From positions 6,099 to 70,098 of the forward strand of contig DAIPWT010000018.1 in NCBI GenBank assembly GCA_036783645.1: a stretch of 64,000 nucleotides of DNA, read 5' to 3'. Below, in pieces: positions 43,511 to 51,728 of the stretch (position 1 is its first letter; the number at the start of each line of letters is the position of its first letter). The notes under the pieces are model-generated. The model made no database searches, had not been told where the DNA came from, and saw only the letters and a list, made by a program, of their open reading frames with translations. The DNA comes from UBA4732 sp002404095 (GTDB taxonomy: Bacteria > Planctomycetota > Planctomycetia > Gemmatales > Gemmataceae). A program made the position numbers and the translations under genes.

Positions 43511-45865
43511 ATGCAAGCGAAGCATCGCTTTAATCCGCCCGCGCTCCGCTGCGCCGGCGTTCTGCTGGGCGTACTCCTATGTGGCATCGCCTGTCTCGCC
43601 CAGTCGCCGGCGCCGGCCAGCCGCGTCTTCGTCGGAGACGTTCTTGTTCAGGGCAATCGCCTCGTGCCCACCGCCCAAGTCACGGCCCAGATCAAGACCC
43701 GGCCAGGCGAAATCTATGACGCCGACAAAGTGCAGGAAGATTGTCGTATTCTCAGCGCCACTCGGCAGTTCGCCAAAGTCGATGTGGACGTGAAAGCCGC
43801 GGCCGACGGCAAAATCACCGTGATTTTCGCCGTGCAAGATCAAGCCAATCTCGTCCAGCACATTACCTATAACGGCGCCAAGCACCTCGGCCGCACCGAC
43901 GACGAGATCAATGCGATCACCGGCCTCCGCATTGGCATGCCGCTCGATCCCGTTACCAACAAATTGGCGTGCAAGGCGCTCATCGCCAAGCTCAACGAAG
44001 ACGGCCGGCCCTTCGCCAGTTGTGAACTGGTGCGCGGCGACAAGGCCGGTGACACCGAGGTCGTCTTCAACATCGGCGAAGGCCCGCAAGTCAAAATCAG
44101 CAGTGTCTCGTTCACCGGCTGCACCTTCGAGCCTGGCTCCGTCATTGGTACGCACGTGCAGTCGTCCCGCGCCATCCTCGGCGTACTCGGCGGCAAGCTC
44201 AACACCGCTATGGTCGAAGAAGACGTGGCGAAGTTGGAGGACTATTACAAGTCGTTCGGCTATCTCGACGTTCACGTCAAGCGCGAGCTGCAATGGAACG
44301 ACGACGGCCTATCCGTCGCGCTCATCTTCCACGTTCAGGAAGGCCTGCGCTATCAAGTGAAGGACAAGCCGCACGTCAGCGGCTCACGCTCTTTCCCACC
44401 CGAGCAGTTGGAACAGCTCGCCAGCCTTCAGCCAGGCAAATACTACAGCCAACTGGATGTGGACAAAGACCTAAGCCGCATCAAGGACTACTTCGGCGCC
44501 ACTGGCCGCGAGGCGCGCACCCAGGTGACGCGGCTGTTCGACAAGAACGCGCCGGGCGTCTGCGTTGTCCAGTACGAGGTGGTCGAACGACCGCCGGCGC
44601 GCGTTGGGCAGATCATCATCGACGGCAACATCCGGACGCGGGATCACGTCATCCTGAATCAGGTGCCAGAGTTTCCGGGGCAGTTGCTGACCTTTCCGGA
44701 TCTCCGCGTGGCGAAGCGCAACCTGGAGCGGTTGGGCATCTTCAAACCCGGCAGCGTCGAGGTGACGGCCCAGGACGATCCCAACAACCCCGACAGCGAA
44801 TATAAGAACCTCCTCGTCAAGCTGGAGGAAGACAACACCGGCAGCCTGCTCTTCGGCGTCGGCGTCAACTCCGACGCCGGCCTGATGGGCAGCATCGTGC
44901 TCAACGAGAAAAACTTCGACATCAGCCGTTTCCCGACCAGCTTCGACGACCTGCTCAGCGGCAACGCTTTCCGCGGCGCCGGCCAGGAGTTCCGCCTGGA
45001 GGCCGTGCCCGGCATCTTTTTACAGCGCTACACCGCCAGCTTCCGCGAGCCATTCCTGTTCGACAGCCCTTACAGCCTGGGCGTCAGCGGCTACTATTAC
45101 GACCAGATGTTTAACGAGGACACGGAATCGCGCCTGGGCGCCCGATTCACCTTGGCCCGTAAGCTCGGGCCGTACTGGACGGCTTCGACCAGCCTACGAC
45201 TCGAAAATGTGGGGATTAACGCGCTGCCGCTGGGCGCGCCGATCGACTACCAGAATGCGCAGGGCAACAACTTCCTACTCGGCTTGCGGGCGGCCGCCAC
45301 CTATGACGACCGCGACTCCGTGCTGCGGGCGACCGAAGGCGGCCTACTCGACATCTCCGCGGAAGGGGTGACGGGCGACCATTCCTTTCCGCTGTTGAAC
45401 GTGGACTACAACAAGTATTTCACGACGATCCAGCGGCCCGACGGCACGGGCCGCCAGGTGCTGGCCTTGCACAGTTCGGTCGGCTATGCCGGCGCGAACA
45501 CGCCGGTTTACGAACGGTTTTACGCGGGCGGTTTCCGCAGCATCCGCGGCTTCGAGTTTCGCGGCGTCGGCCCGGATGTGAACGGCTTCAAGGTAGGCGG
45601 CGATTTCCAGGTTCTTAACAGCCTGGAGTATCAAGTGCCGCTGGTGGCAAAGGATGCGATTTACGCGGTCGGTTTCATCGACAGCGGCGACGTGGAGAGC
45701 CGCGTCGGCTTCAAGGACTATCGCGTGTCGGCCGGCGTCGGCTTGCGCATTGTGGTGCCGGCGCTCGGGCAGGTGCCGATCGCGTTGGACTTTGGCGTCC
45801 CCATCGTTAAGGGACCGAACGACCTGAAGCAGGTGTTCAGCTTCTGGCTGGGTTTCTTCCGATAA
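43511..45865 (+). CDS. bamA: Omp85-family outer-membrane assembly protein (BamA-like)
   Basis: 784 residues. Signal peptide (LLGVLLCGIACLAQ), then several POTRA domains (VFVGDVLVQGNRLVPTAQV, VKISSVSFTGCTFEPGS, VGQIIIDGNIRTRDHVILN), and a 16-strand-type barrel from about residue 440 with the conserved FRSIRGFEFRGVGP loop motif and a terminal aromatic (FWLGFFR). It inserts beta-barrel proteins in the outer membrane and is good evidence for a diderm cell. No Skp/OmpH or LpxD neighbours, unlike proteobacteria. Confidence 0.92.
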   Translation: MQAKHRFNPPALRCAGVLLGVLLCGIACLAQSPAPASRVFVGDVLVQGNRLVPTAQVTAQIKTRPGEIYDADKVQEDCRILSATRQFAKVDVDVKAAADGKITVIFAVQDQANLVQHITYNGAKHLGRTDDEINAITGLRIGMPLDPVTNKLACKALIAKLNEDGRPFASCELVRGDKAGDTEVVFNIGEGPQVKISSVSFTGCTFEPGSVIGTHVQSSRAILGVLGGKLNTAMVEEDVAKLEDYYKSFGYLDVHVKRELQWNDDGLSVALIFHVQEGLRYQVKDKPHVSGSRSFPPEQLEQLASLQPGKYYSQLDVDKDLSRIKDYFGATGREARTQVTRLFDKNAPGVCVVQYEVVERPPARVGQIIIDGNIRTRDHVILNQVPEFPGQLLTFPDLRVAKRNLERLGIFKPGSVEVTAQDDPNNPDSEYKNLLVKLEEDNTGSLLFGVGVNSDAGLMGSIVLNEKNFDISRFPTSFDDLLSGNAFRGAGQEFRLEAVPGIFLQRYTASFREPFLFDSPYSLGVSGYYYDQMFNEDTESRLGARFTLARKLGPYWTASTSLRLENVGINALPLGAPIDYQNAQGNNFLLGLRAAATYDDRDSVLRATEGGLLDISAEGVTGDHSFPLLNVDYNKYFTTIQRPDGTGRQVLALHSSVGYAGANTPVYERFYAGGFRSIRGFEFRGVGPDVNGFKVGGDFQVLNSLEYQVPLVAKDAIYAVGFIDSGDVESRVGFKDYRVSAGVGLRIVVPALGQVPIALDFGVPIVKGPNDLKQVFSFWLGFFR

Positions 45866-45875
45866 ACGCGAGGAG

Positions 45876-45943
45876 CGTTTAGCCGCGACCCGAAGGGGAG
45901 CGCGTCGGCGCCAACGCGCTCCCCTTTGGGTCGCCGCTAAACG
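45876..45943. repeat. Near-perfect 30-bp-arm palindrome after bamA
   Basis: Arms 45876-45905 and 45914-45943 with two mismatches; same family as 43320-43398. It could terminate bamA and the convergent gene. Confidence 0.92.
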
Positions 45944-45948
45944 ATTCT

Positions 45949-46242
45949 TCAGTCGCTGGCGTAGGGCATGAAGGTAAGCGGATGTGTACTCAAGTACGGG
46001 TAGGGCCGGCCGTCGTAGTAATAGAAAGCGCCGTCCGGCGTATAAATCACACGCGGACGAAAACGGCCCTGCAGATCGATGCCGTAGTTCTGCCACACGG
46101 CATAACGGTTGACGCGGCCCCACGGCCGAACCTCGACATAGGGCAAAGGCGCCGGTTCCGGCGTCGGCTCAGGAAGCGGTTCGCCAGCGCTACTCAGGCC
46201 GACGCACAGGCCCGCCAACAAGATCGCGTACAGGGTGCGCAT
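45949..46242 (-). CDS. Small secreted protein
   Basis: 97 residues from the ATG at 46242. Signal peptide TLYAILLAGLCVGLSSAG, a Pro/Glu stretch, then YVEVRPWGRVNRYAVWQNYG and aromatic-rich FYYYDGRPYPYLSTHP. Tyr-rich exported proteins of this size are frequent in planctomycetes; function unknown. Confidence 0.7.
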   Translation of the reverse strand: MRTLYAILLAGLCVGLSSAGEPLPEPTPEPAPLPYVEVRPWGRVNRYAVWQNYGIDLQGRFRPRVIYTPDGAFYYYDGRPYPYLSTHPLTFMPYASD

Positions 46243-46393
46243 GACTAGTCTCTCGCGGTAGGGTAACATCCGATACGACGCCTCGCATTTTCGCATGGGT
46301 CGGCCGTAATATCAGCCCAAACTGCCGCGTCGGATTAGGAATCCCCGAAAACGAGCCGGAAGAATCCGCGCAATCCCGTCAGCCGGAAACGAT

Positions 46394-46434
46394 AAAGGGC
46401 CGCGCCTCATTTTGATAGAGGCGCGGCCCTTTGT
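46394..46434 (-). terminator. Rho-independent terminator, bidirectional
   Basis: Perfect 15-bp stem AAAGGGCCGCGCCTC (46394-46408) with its complement at 46418-46432, 9-nt loop, followed by TTTGT on the plus strand and an A/T-rich run on the minus strand. It lies 30 bp past the stop of the Gly-Tyr protein gene. Confidence 0.8.
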
Positions 46435-46463
46435 CACACTACGAACCAGCAGGAGTACATGCG

Positions 46464-47411
46464 CTACTTCGCCAGCTTTTGGGCAGGGTCGCCCTTGACG
46501 AGGACGCCGCGTTCCGAAAAGCGCGGGGCGCCGGGCAAGGTCGTCTGCTCGCCGTAGGCCGGATAAACCAGCTTACTGGCGATCTTGGCCGGCAACGACA
46601 CGGAATGGTCGTCCAGTGGAGCGGCGGACGGTTGAGCGTCTGGCGTCGGTTCGGCCTTGGGCATCGGCGCAGGATTGCGCGGGCCGCCGTCGTAGGGGAA
46701 GGTCTGGTCGTCAGGTTGCACCGGCGTGGGTGCAGCGACGATTTCGACCATCCGCCGCCGCGTTGTCGGCGCCGTGGTGATGCTCAGACTCAGCACACGA
46801 CCCGATGCGCCACCGCTCGGACACAGAAACGAATCGCTGCTGTAGGATGGCGTCGAGTAGTAATACACCGACGGCGTGGAGTAGTAATACGGCTGGTAGG
46901 AGGAGCCATAGGAGTAGCTCGGGTAGTAGCCATAGCCGCCGTAGTAGCCGCGGTTGTAGCCGTAGCCGCCGTACCCGCCATAGCCGTAGCCGCCGTACCC
47001 GCCATAGCCGTAGCCGCCGTAGCCGCCATGGCCGTAGCCGCCGTAGCCGCCATGGCCGTAGCCGCCGTACCCGCCATAGCCGTAACCGCCGTAGCCGCCA
47101 TGGCCGTAACCGCCATGACCGTAGCTGCCGTAACCGCCATGACCGTAGCCGCCGTAACCGCCATGACCGTAGCCGCCGTAGCCGCCACCGTAGCCGCCGT
47201 GGCCGCCACCGTAGCCGCCGTGGCCGCCACCGTAGCCGTGGATGTTCACCGTGTCAGCGCCTTTGCCGTTGTCCACCAGGCCCAGCGTCGGGGCGTCGGC
47301 CGTTCGGCCGGGGATGGACAGCCGATGCGTGTCGCCGGCGCGAACCGGCAGCGCCAATGCCAGCATTCCGGCCGTCGCCAGTGTACCCACCGCGAACCAT
47401 TTGCCGTGCAT
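46464..47411 (-). CDS. Secreted glycine-tyrosine repeat protein
   Basis: 315 residues. Signal peptide VGTLATAGMLALALPVRAG, then about 100 residues of GYGGYGHGG-type repeats at 58-165, then a Tyr/Ser-rich part and a charged C-terminal third with ASKLVYPAYGEQTTLPGAP. Repeat units are built from GGYGGYG, GHGGYG and YGGGHGG. This resembles structural or adhesive glycine-tyrosine proteins; a surface or matrix role is inferred. Downstream lies a clear terminator. Confidence 0.8.
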   Translation of the reverse strand: MHGKWFAVGTLATAGMLALALPVRAGDTHRLSIPGRTADAPTLGLVDNGKGADTVNIHGYGGGHGGYGGGHGGYGGGYGGYGHGGYGGYGHGGYGSYGHGGYGHGGYGGYGYGGYGGYGHGGYGGYGHGGYGGYGYGGYGGYGYGGYGGYGYNRGYYGGYGYYPSYSYGSSYQPYYYSTPSVYYYSTPSYSSDSFLCPSGGASGRVLSLSITTAPTTRRRMVEIVAAPTPVQPDDQTFPYDGGPRNPAPMPKAEPTPDAQPSAAPLDDHSVSLPAKIASKLVYPAYGEQTTLPGAPRFSERGVLVKGDPAQKLAK

Positions 47412-47645
47412 GTCAGATCCTCCAGGAAAATGGGGTCTTCACACTTCGCCTCTTCCGTTCCAGACGGCATGGGTCCGCTGGCTGGCCGTCTAGGATAATT
47501 GTAACGACTTTGCGAAGGGAATGTCAAATGGCTGACGAGGAAGCCGCCACCCAAATTCCCGATATGCAAACGCGGCCGGACTCGCCGTGTTCCTCTCGAC
47601 TGGTACAATACCTCCTTACCATGACCGCCGGCCGGGGAACTTTTG

Positions 47646-48929
47646 ATGCCGTTCAACAAATTGGGTCTTCATGCCTCCCTTGTGCAGGCCGTCCGCGACA
47701 TGCGCTATACCGAGCCGACGCCGGTTCAGGCCGAAGCGATTCCGGCCATTCTCGCCGGGCGCGACCTGATCGCCACGGCCCAGACCGGCACCGGCAAAAC
47801 GGCCGCCTTTCTGCTGCCTATCCTCCACCAACTCCTTTCGCGCCCACGAAACATCACGCAAGCGATGATCCTTACGCCAACGCGCGAGTTGGCCCAGCAG
47901 ATCGACGACGTCCTGTTGGGGCTGGCGTACCATACGCCGCTGAGGGGCGGCGTCATCGTGGGCGGCGCCGCGATGGGGCCGCAGGAAAAGGCGCTGCGGG
48001 CCGGCGTTGAATTGCTCGTCGCCACCCCCGGCCGACTGCTCGACCACATGCGCCAAAACCAGACGCGGTTCGACCAAATCCACACGCTCGTTCTGGACGA
48101 GGCCGACCGCATGATGGATATGGGCTTCTTGCCGGACCTCAAAAGAATTATTGCCCGGCTGCCGGCGCGGAAGCAGACGCTGCTGTTCTCCGCGACCATG
48201 CCGCCCGTGATCGCCAAGTTAGCCGGCGACATTCAACGCGACCCCGTCATGGTGCAGATCGGCCGCCGCAGTGCGCCCGCCGTCGGCATCACGCAGGCCG
48301 CCTATCCCGTGGCCGAACACCTCAAGCCCGCCTTGCTACGACACCTACTCCGCCACACGGAAATGCCGTCCGTGCTGGTGTTCACGCGCACCAAACAGTC
48401 GGCCAAGCGGCTGGCGAAGAGTATCGCATCGGACGGCTTCTCGGTCGGCGAACTGCACAGCAACCTGACCCAGGCGCAGCGCAACCGGGCCATGGAATCC
48501 TTTCGTAAGGGCGACACGCAGATTCTGGTGGCGACCAACATCGCCGCGCGCGGCCTCGACGTGGAGCGCATCACCCACGTGATCAGCGTGGACGTGCCCA
48601 CGGTGCCGGAGGATTACGTCCATCGCATTGGCCGCACCGGCCGGATGGAGGCGGAAGGGGACGCCTTCCTCCTGGTGGCGCCGCCGGAAGAGAAGCTGTT
48701 GGTGAAGATCGAACGACAAATCGGCCAACGCTTACCGCGCGTGACATTGCCGGACTTCGACTACGCTCAGGCCGCGCCCCTCCGGCCTCCGCAACCGCGA
48801 AGCGGCGGACAGGGCCGCTCGGGACGGTCGGGAGACCGTGCCCCAGCGGGGGGCGGTCGGGGCGCGCGGCCGAAGCCGTCAACAGGCGGAGGCGGCGGAG
48901 CGCGAGGAGGACGTGGCCGGCGCCGCTAA
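47646..48929 (+). CDS. DEAD-box RNA helicase (RhlE-like)
   Basis: 427 residues from the ATG at 47646; the TTG directly before it is in frame but unneeded. Q motif YTEPTPVQAEAIP, motif I AQTGTGKT, PTREL, TPGRLLD, motif II DEADRMMD, motif III SAT, and HRIGRTGR motif VI. The C-terminal 50 residues are a Gly/Arg-rich RNA-binding tail. Unwinds RNA in ribosome assembly or decay. Its stop codon overlaps the left arm of a palindrome. Confidence 0.95.
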   Translation: MPFNKLGLHASLVQAVRDMRYTEPTPVQAEAIPAILAGRDLIATAQTGTGKTAAFLLPILHQLLSRPRNITQAMILTPTRELAQQIDDVLLGLAYHTPLRGGVIVGGAAMGPQEKALRAGVELLVATPGRLLDHMRQNQTRFDQIHTLVLDEADRMMDMGFLPDLKRIIARLPARKQTLLFSATMPPVIAKLAGDIQRDPVMVQIGRRSAPAVGITQAAYPVAEHLKPALLRHLLRHTEMPSVLVFTRTKQSAKRLAKSIASDGFSVGELHSNLTQAQRNRAMESFRKGDTQILVATNIAARGLDVERITHVISVDVPTVPEDYVHRIGRTGRMEAEGDAFLLVAPPEEKLLVKIERQIGQRLPRVTLPDFDYAQAAPLRPPQPRSGGQGRSGRSGDRAPAGGGRGARPKPSTGGGGGARGGRGRRR

Positions 48930-48990
48930 CCGTGGGGTAGGTTTCCAACCTGCCTTCTCAAATGGCAGGTTGGAAACCTACCCCACGGTT
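48928..48990. repeat. Perfect 27-bp-arm palindrome at the helicase stop codon
   Basis: Arms 48928-48954 and 48964-48990 (core GTGGGGTAGGTTTCCAACC) with a 9-nt loop. The first bases overlap the TAA of the helicase gene, and the sigma-factor gene starts 19 bp after it, so it sits in a short intergenic gap. Confidence 0.95.
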
Positions 48991-49008
48991 GGCTAGTAGA
49001 ATAGCCCC

Positions 49009-49761
49009 ATGTCTACTACCGACCCGGAACATCCTCCGGTTTCCGCCGACGGGTGCGGCTTCGCGCAGACCCGCTGGAGTCTGATCCTCGCCGCGCGCGG
49101 AGGGGATGCGCCCCAAGCTCAACAGGCTCTATCCCATCTTTGCGAAGCCTATTGGTATCCTCTTTATGCGTATATCCGTCGCCGGGGGCACACGGCCGAC
49201 GAAGCCGGCGATTTGACGCAAGGGTTCTTCGCGCGTCTCCTGGAGCGGGATTTCTTCGGCGCGGCCGACCCGGTCAAGGGTCGATTCCGCGCCTTCCTGC
49301 TCGCCTCCTGCAAAAACTTCCTTGCCAATGAACACGACCATGCCCGCGCCCGAAAGCGCGGCGGCGGTCGATCCCCCAAGTCGATCCACCTTGGGAGTGC
49401 CGAGGGCCGCTATAGCCGCGAGCCTTCCCATGACCTGACTCCCGAAAAACTTTTCGAGCGCCGCTGGGCCGTGACCTTGCTGGATCGCGTCCTCGCCCGG
49501 CTGCGGGAGGAGTTCACGGCCCGAGGCAAGGAGACGCAGTTCGATCAGCTTCGTGTCAATCTCGTCGGCGAGCGGGGCGGGCCGCCGCACGGCAGGGCGG
49601 CGGAGGAGTTGGGAATGACGGCCGGTGCGGTTAAAGTGGCCGTACACCGAATGCGTCAGCGCTACCGGGAACTGCTGCGCGAGGAAATCGCCCATACGGT
49701 CGAAGGGCCGGAACAGATCGACGAGGAGATCCGGCAGTTGTTCGCCGCCCTAAGTTCGTGA
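49009..49761 (+). CDS. ECF-type RNA polymerase sigma factor
   Basis: 250 residues. Region 2 is visible as YWYPLYAYIRRRGHTADEAG and DLTQGFFARLLE, region 4 as GRAAEELGMTAGAVKVAVHR with the helix-turn-helix. The 60-residue insert between and the LTQGFFARLLER motif are characteristic of planctomycete ECF groups that accompany Ser/Thr kinases. Its TGA overlaps the GTG of the kinase frame (GTGA), so the pair is probably translated together. Confidence 0.9.
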   Translation: MSTTDPEHPPVSADGCGFAQTRWSLILAARGGDAPQAQQALSHLCEAYWYPLYAYIRRRGHTADEAGDLTQGFFARLLERDFFGAADPVKGRFRAFLLASCKNFLANEHDHARARKRGGGRSPKSIHLGSAEGRYSREPSHDLTPEKLFERRWAVTLLDRVLARLREEFTARGKETQFDQLRVNLVGERGGPPHGRAAEELGMTAGAVKVAVHRMRQRYRELLREEIAHTVEGPEQIDEEIRQLFAALSS

Positions 49762-49862
49762 AAATCGCGGACGGGCGTGTAACCTTTCCCGGCTTTTGCT
49801 TTTGTCATCCGATAGAGCGACTAACCCGGATGGGACGGCGGTGCGGAAAGGCGGACAATACG

Positions 49863-51551
49863 ATGAACGTCAACGCTCCTACCTGGATCTTGCCAGTATT
49901 TCTTTTCTTGATGGTCGCGGTTCCCGCATTCATTCTCTTGCTGGTCTGGATCGGAATGCGCATCGCGCGAAATCCACACGCCAAGCCTCTTCATCGAAAC
50001 GAGACGCCGCAGCCGAAACGCCTTGAAACGGATCGGATACGCCGTGCGAACAATGAAGGCGTGCACCCAGGAGACACGGCGGCGGCGTGTCCGGAGTGCG
50101 GCGCCGCGCTGTCCGCGGACGCACCGGAGGGTCTTTGTCCGCGCTGTCTGCTGCAACACGCCTTGAACACTCCCTCGCCGACGCCCACCGGCGGACCAAG
50201 TCCCGCCGGCGGCCACGGAGCATTCGTAGCGCCGGAGCCGGCCGACTTGGCCCCGCACTTCCCGCAGCTGGAAATCCTCGCCCTGCTGGGCCAGGGTGGA
50301 ATGGGGGCGGTCTACAAGGCGCGGCAACTCAAACTGGACCGTTTCGTGGCGGTCAAGATCCTACCGGCCGAGTGGGGCCGTGATCCCGCATTCGCCGAAC
50401 GGTTCGCCCGCGAAGCTCGCGCCTTGGCAAGGCTCAGTCATCCGCACATCGTCGCCGTGCATGACTTCGGCGAGGCCGGGGAACACTTCTATCTCCTCAT
50501 GGAGTTCGTGGACGGCGCCAACCTGCGCCAGCTTCTCCAGGCGGGTCCGCTCGATCCCCGGCTGGCGTTACAAATCATCCCCCAGGTGTGCGACGCTTTG
50601 CAGTACGCCCATGAAGAAGGCGTCGTTCACCGCGACGTCAAGCCTGAGAATATCCTGGTGGATCAACGCGGACGCGTACGCATGGCCGACTTCGGCTTGG
50701 CGAAGCTGGTGGGGCCGTCGCGGGCCAGCTTCACGCTGACCGGCACTCACCAGGTCATGGGTACGCTCGACTACATGGCCCCGGAGCAGCGGAACCACCC
50801 CCAGGAAGTCGATCACCGGGCCGACATCTATTCGCTGGGCGTCGTCTTTTACGAAATGCTCACCGGCAAGCTGCCGCTGGGCCGCTTCTCCCCGCCGTCG
50901 CACGCGGCGGGCGTGGATGAAAGGCTCGACGAAATCGTCCACCGCGCTCTGGAACGGGAACCGGAGCAGCGTTATCAGCACGTTAGCGAGGTGCGGAGCG
51001 CGTTGGAATCTGTAACGAACGCGGCGGCGAACGCCGTCCGATCCTCCGCGCCGACGGATGCGGAATACGTCCAACTTCAAGTGCAAGGGCCGGCCGCGGC
51101 CCTTGTCGTGACCGCCCTGGTCGCCGTGATATTCGGGGTAACACTAGTGGTGACGGAGGTGTGGCCACACGTAGAGGTGGTCCGCAATACGTTTCAGATT
51201 ATCTTCCACCGCTCGGGTGCGAATGAGTATATCTTCTGGAGCTCGTCAGGGATAATCTCGGCAGGCGCCATCGTCGTCGGCGCCGTCAAATTGAGACGGT
51301 TCGAGGGCTATGGGTTTGTCATCGCGGCGATCATCGTGGCTATGATGCCGTTGTCACCCCACTTCCTAATCGGCCTGCCGGCCGGAATCTGGGCTTTCTG
51401 GACGTTAAAGCGGCCCGAAGTGAGAGCAGCCTTCGCCGCGAACTTGCGGCGCGGACAAAGGGCGCCGCGCAAGGAGACAGACCCCGTCCTGCGGAAGGCG
51501 CGTTCCTTCTGGCGTTCCCTGTATTCCGCCTTTCTTAGCAGTCCTCGCTAA
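49863..51551 (+). CDS. Serine/threonine protein kinase with zinc ribbon and membrane helices
   Basis: 562 residues if begun at the ATG at 49863; the same frame is open to a GTG at 49758 overlapping the sigma stop. An N-terminal membrane helix (LPVFLFLMVAVPAFILLLV), then a zinc ribbon CPECGAALSADAPEGLCPRC. The kinase domain has LGQGGMGAVYKAR, VAVKIL with Lys, HRDVKPENILV and DFGLAK, all intact, and YMAPEQ. Near the C-terminus are three to four further hydrophobic helices (LVVTALVAVIFGVTLVVTEV and following). It probably signals an envelope cue to the linked sigma factor. Confidence 0.93.
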   Translation: MNVNAPTWILPVFLFLMVAVPAFILLLVWIGMRIARNPHAKPLHRNETPQPKRLETDRIRRANNEGVHPGDTAAACPECGAALSADAPEGLCPRCLLQHALNTPSPTPTGGPSPAGGHGAFVAPEPADLAPHFPQLEILALLGQGGMGAVYKARQLKLDRFVAVKILPAEWGRDPAFAERFAREARALARLSHPHIVAVHDFGEAGEHFYLLMEFVDGANLRQLLQAGPLDPRLALQIIPQVCDALQYAHEEGVVHRDVKPENILVDQRGRVRMADFGLAKLVGPSRASFTLTGTHQVMGTLDYMAPEQRNHPQEVDHRADIYSLGVVFYEMLTGKLPLGRFSPPSHAAGVDERLDEIVHRALEREPEQRYQHVSEVRSALESVTNAAANAVRSSAPTDAEYVQLQVQGPAAALVVTALVAVIFGVTLVVTEVWPHVEVVRNTFQIIFHRSGANEYIFWSSSGIISAGAIVVGAVKLRRFEGYGFVIAAIIVAMMPLSPHFLIGLPAGIWAFWTLKRPEVRAAFAANLRRGQRAPRKETDPVLRKARSFWRSLYSAFLSSPR

Positions 51552-51574
51552 GAAGCTGTTCCATAAGCGTGTTA

Positions 51575-51626
51575 CGAGCCGCGACCGTGAGGGAGCGGTG
51601 GAACCGTCCCCGCTCCCTCACGGCTC
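51575..51626. repeat. Palindrome after the kinase gene
   Basis: Complementary stretches ACGAGCC...GTGAGGGAGCGG and CCGCTCCCTCAC...GGCTCGT form a hairpin; it is followed directly by the 15-bp tandem array. Confidence 0.75.
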
Positions 51627-51728
51627 GTCAGGTCGCGGCTCGTCAGGTCGCGGCTCGTCAGGTCGCGGCTCGTCAGGTCACGGCTCGTCAGGTCGCGGCT
51701 CGTCAGGTCACGGCTCGTCAGGTCGCGG
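51624..51728. repeat. Seven tandem copies of a 15-bp unit running into fhcB
   Basis: CTCGTCAGGTCGCGG is repeated seven times without spacers (two copies have A for G), from 51624 to 51728. The array covers the fhcB stop codon (51718-51720), so the last residues of the protein are repeat-encoded. Its unit matches the end of the adjacent palindrome. Confidence 0.92.

Noticed and set aside
46800..47240. DNA repeat element or CRISPR-like pattern
   Set aside because: The periodicity comes from Gly-Tyr codon repeats of a secreted protein with an intact frame.
51624..51728. Possible CRISPR array
   Set aside because: The 15-bp units are contiguous with no unique spacers and no cas genes are present.
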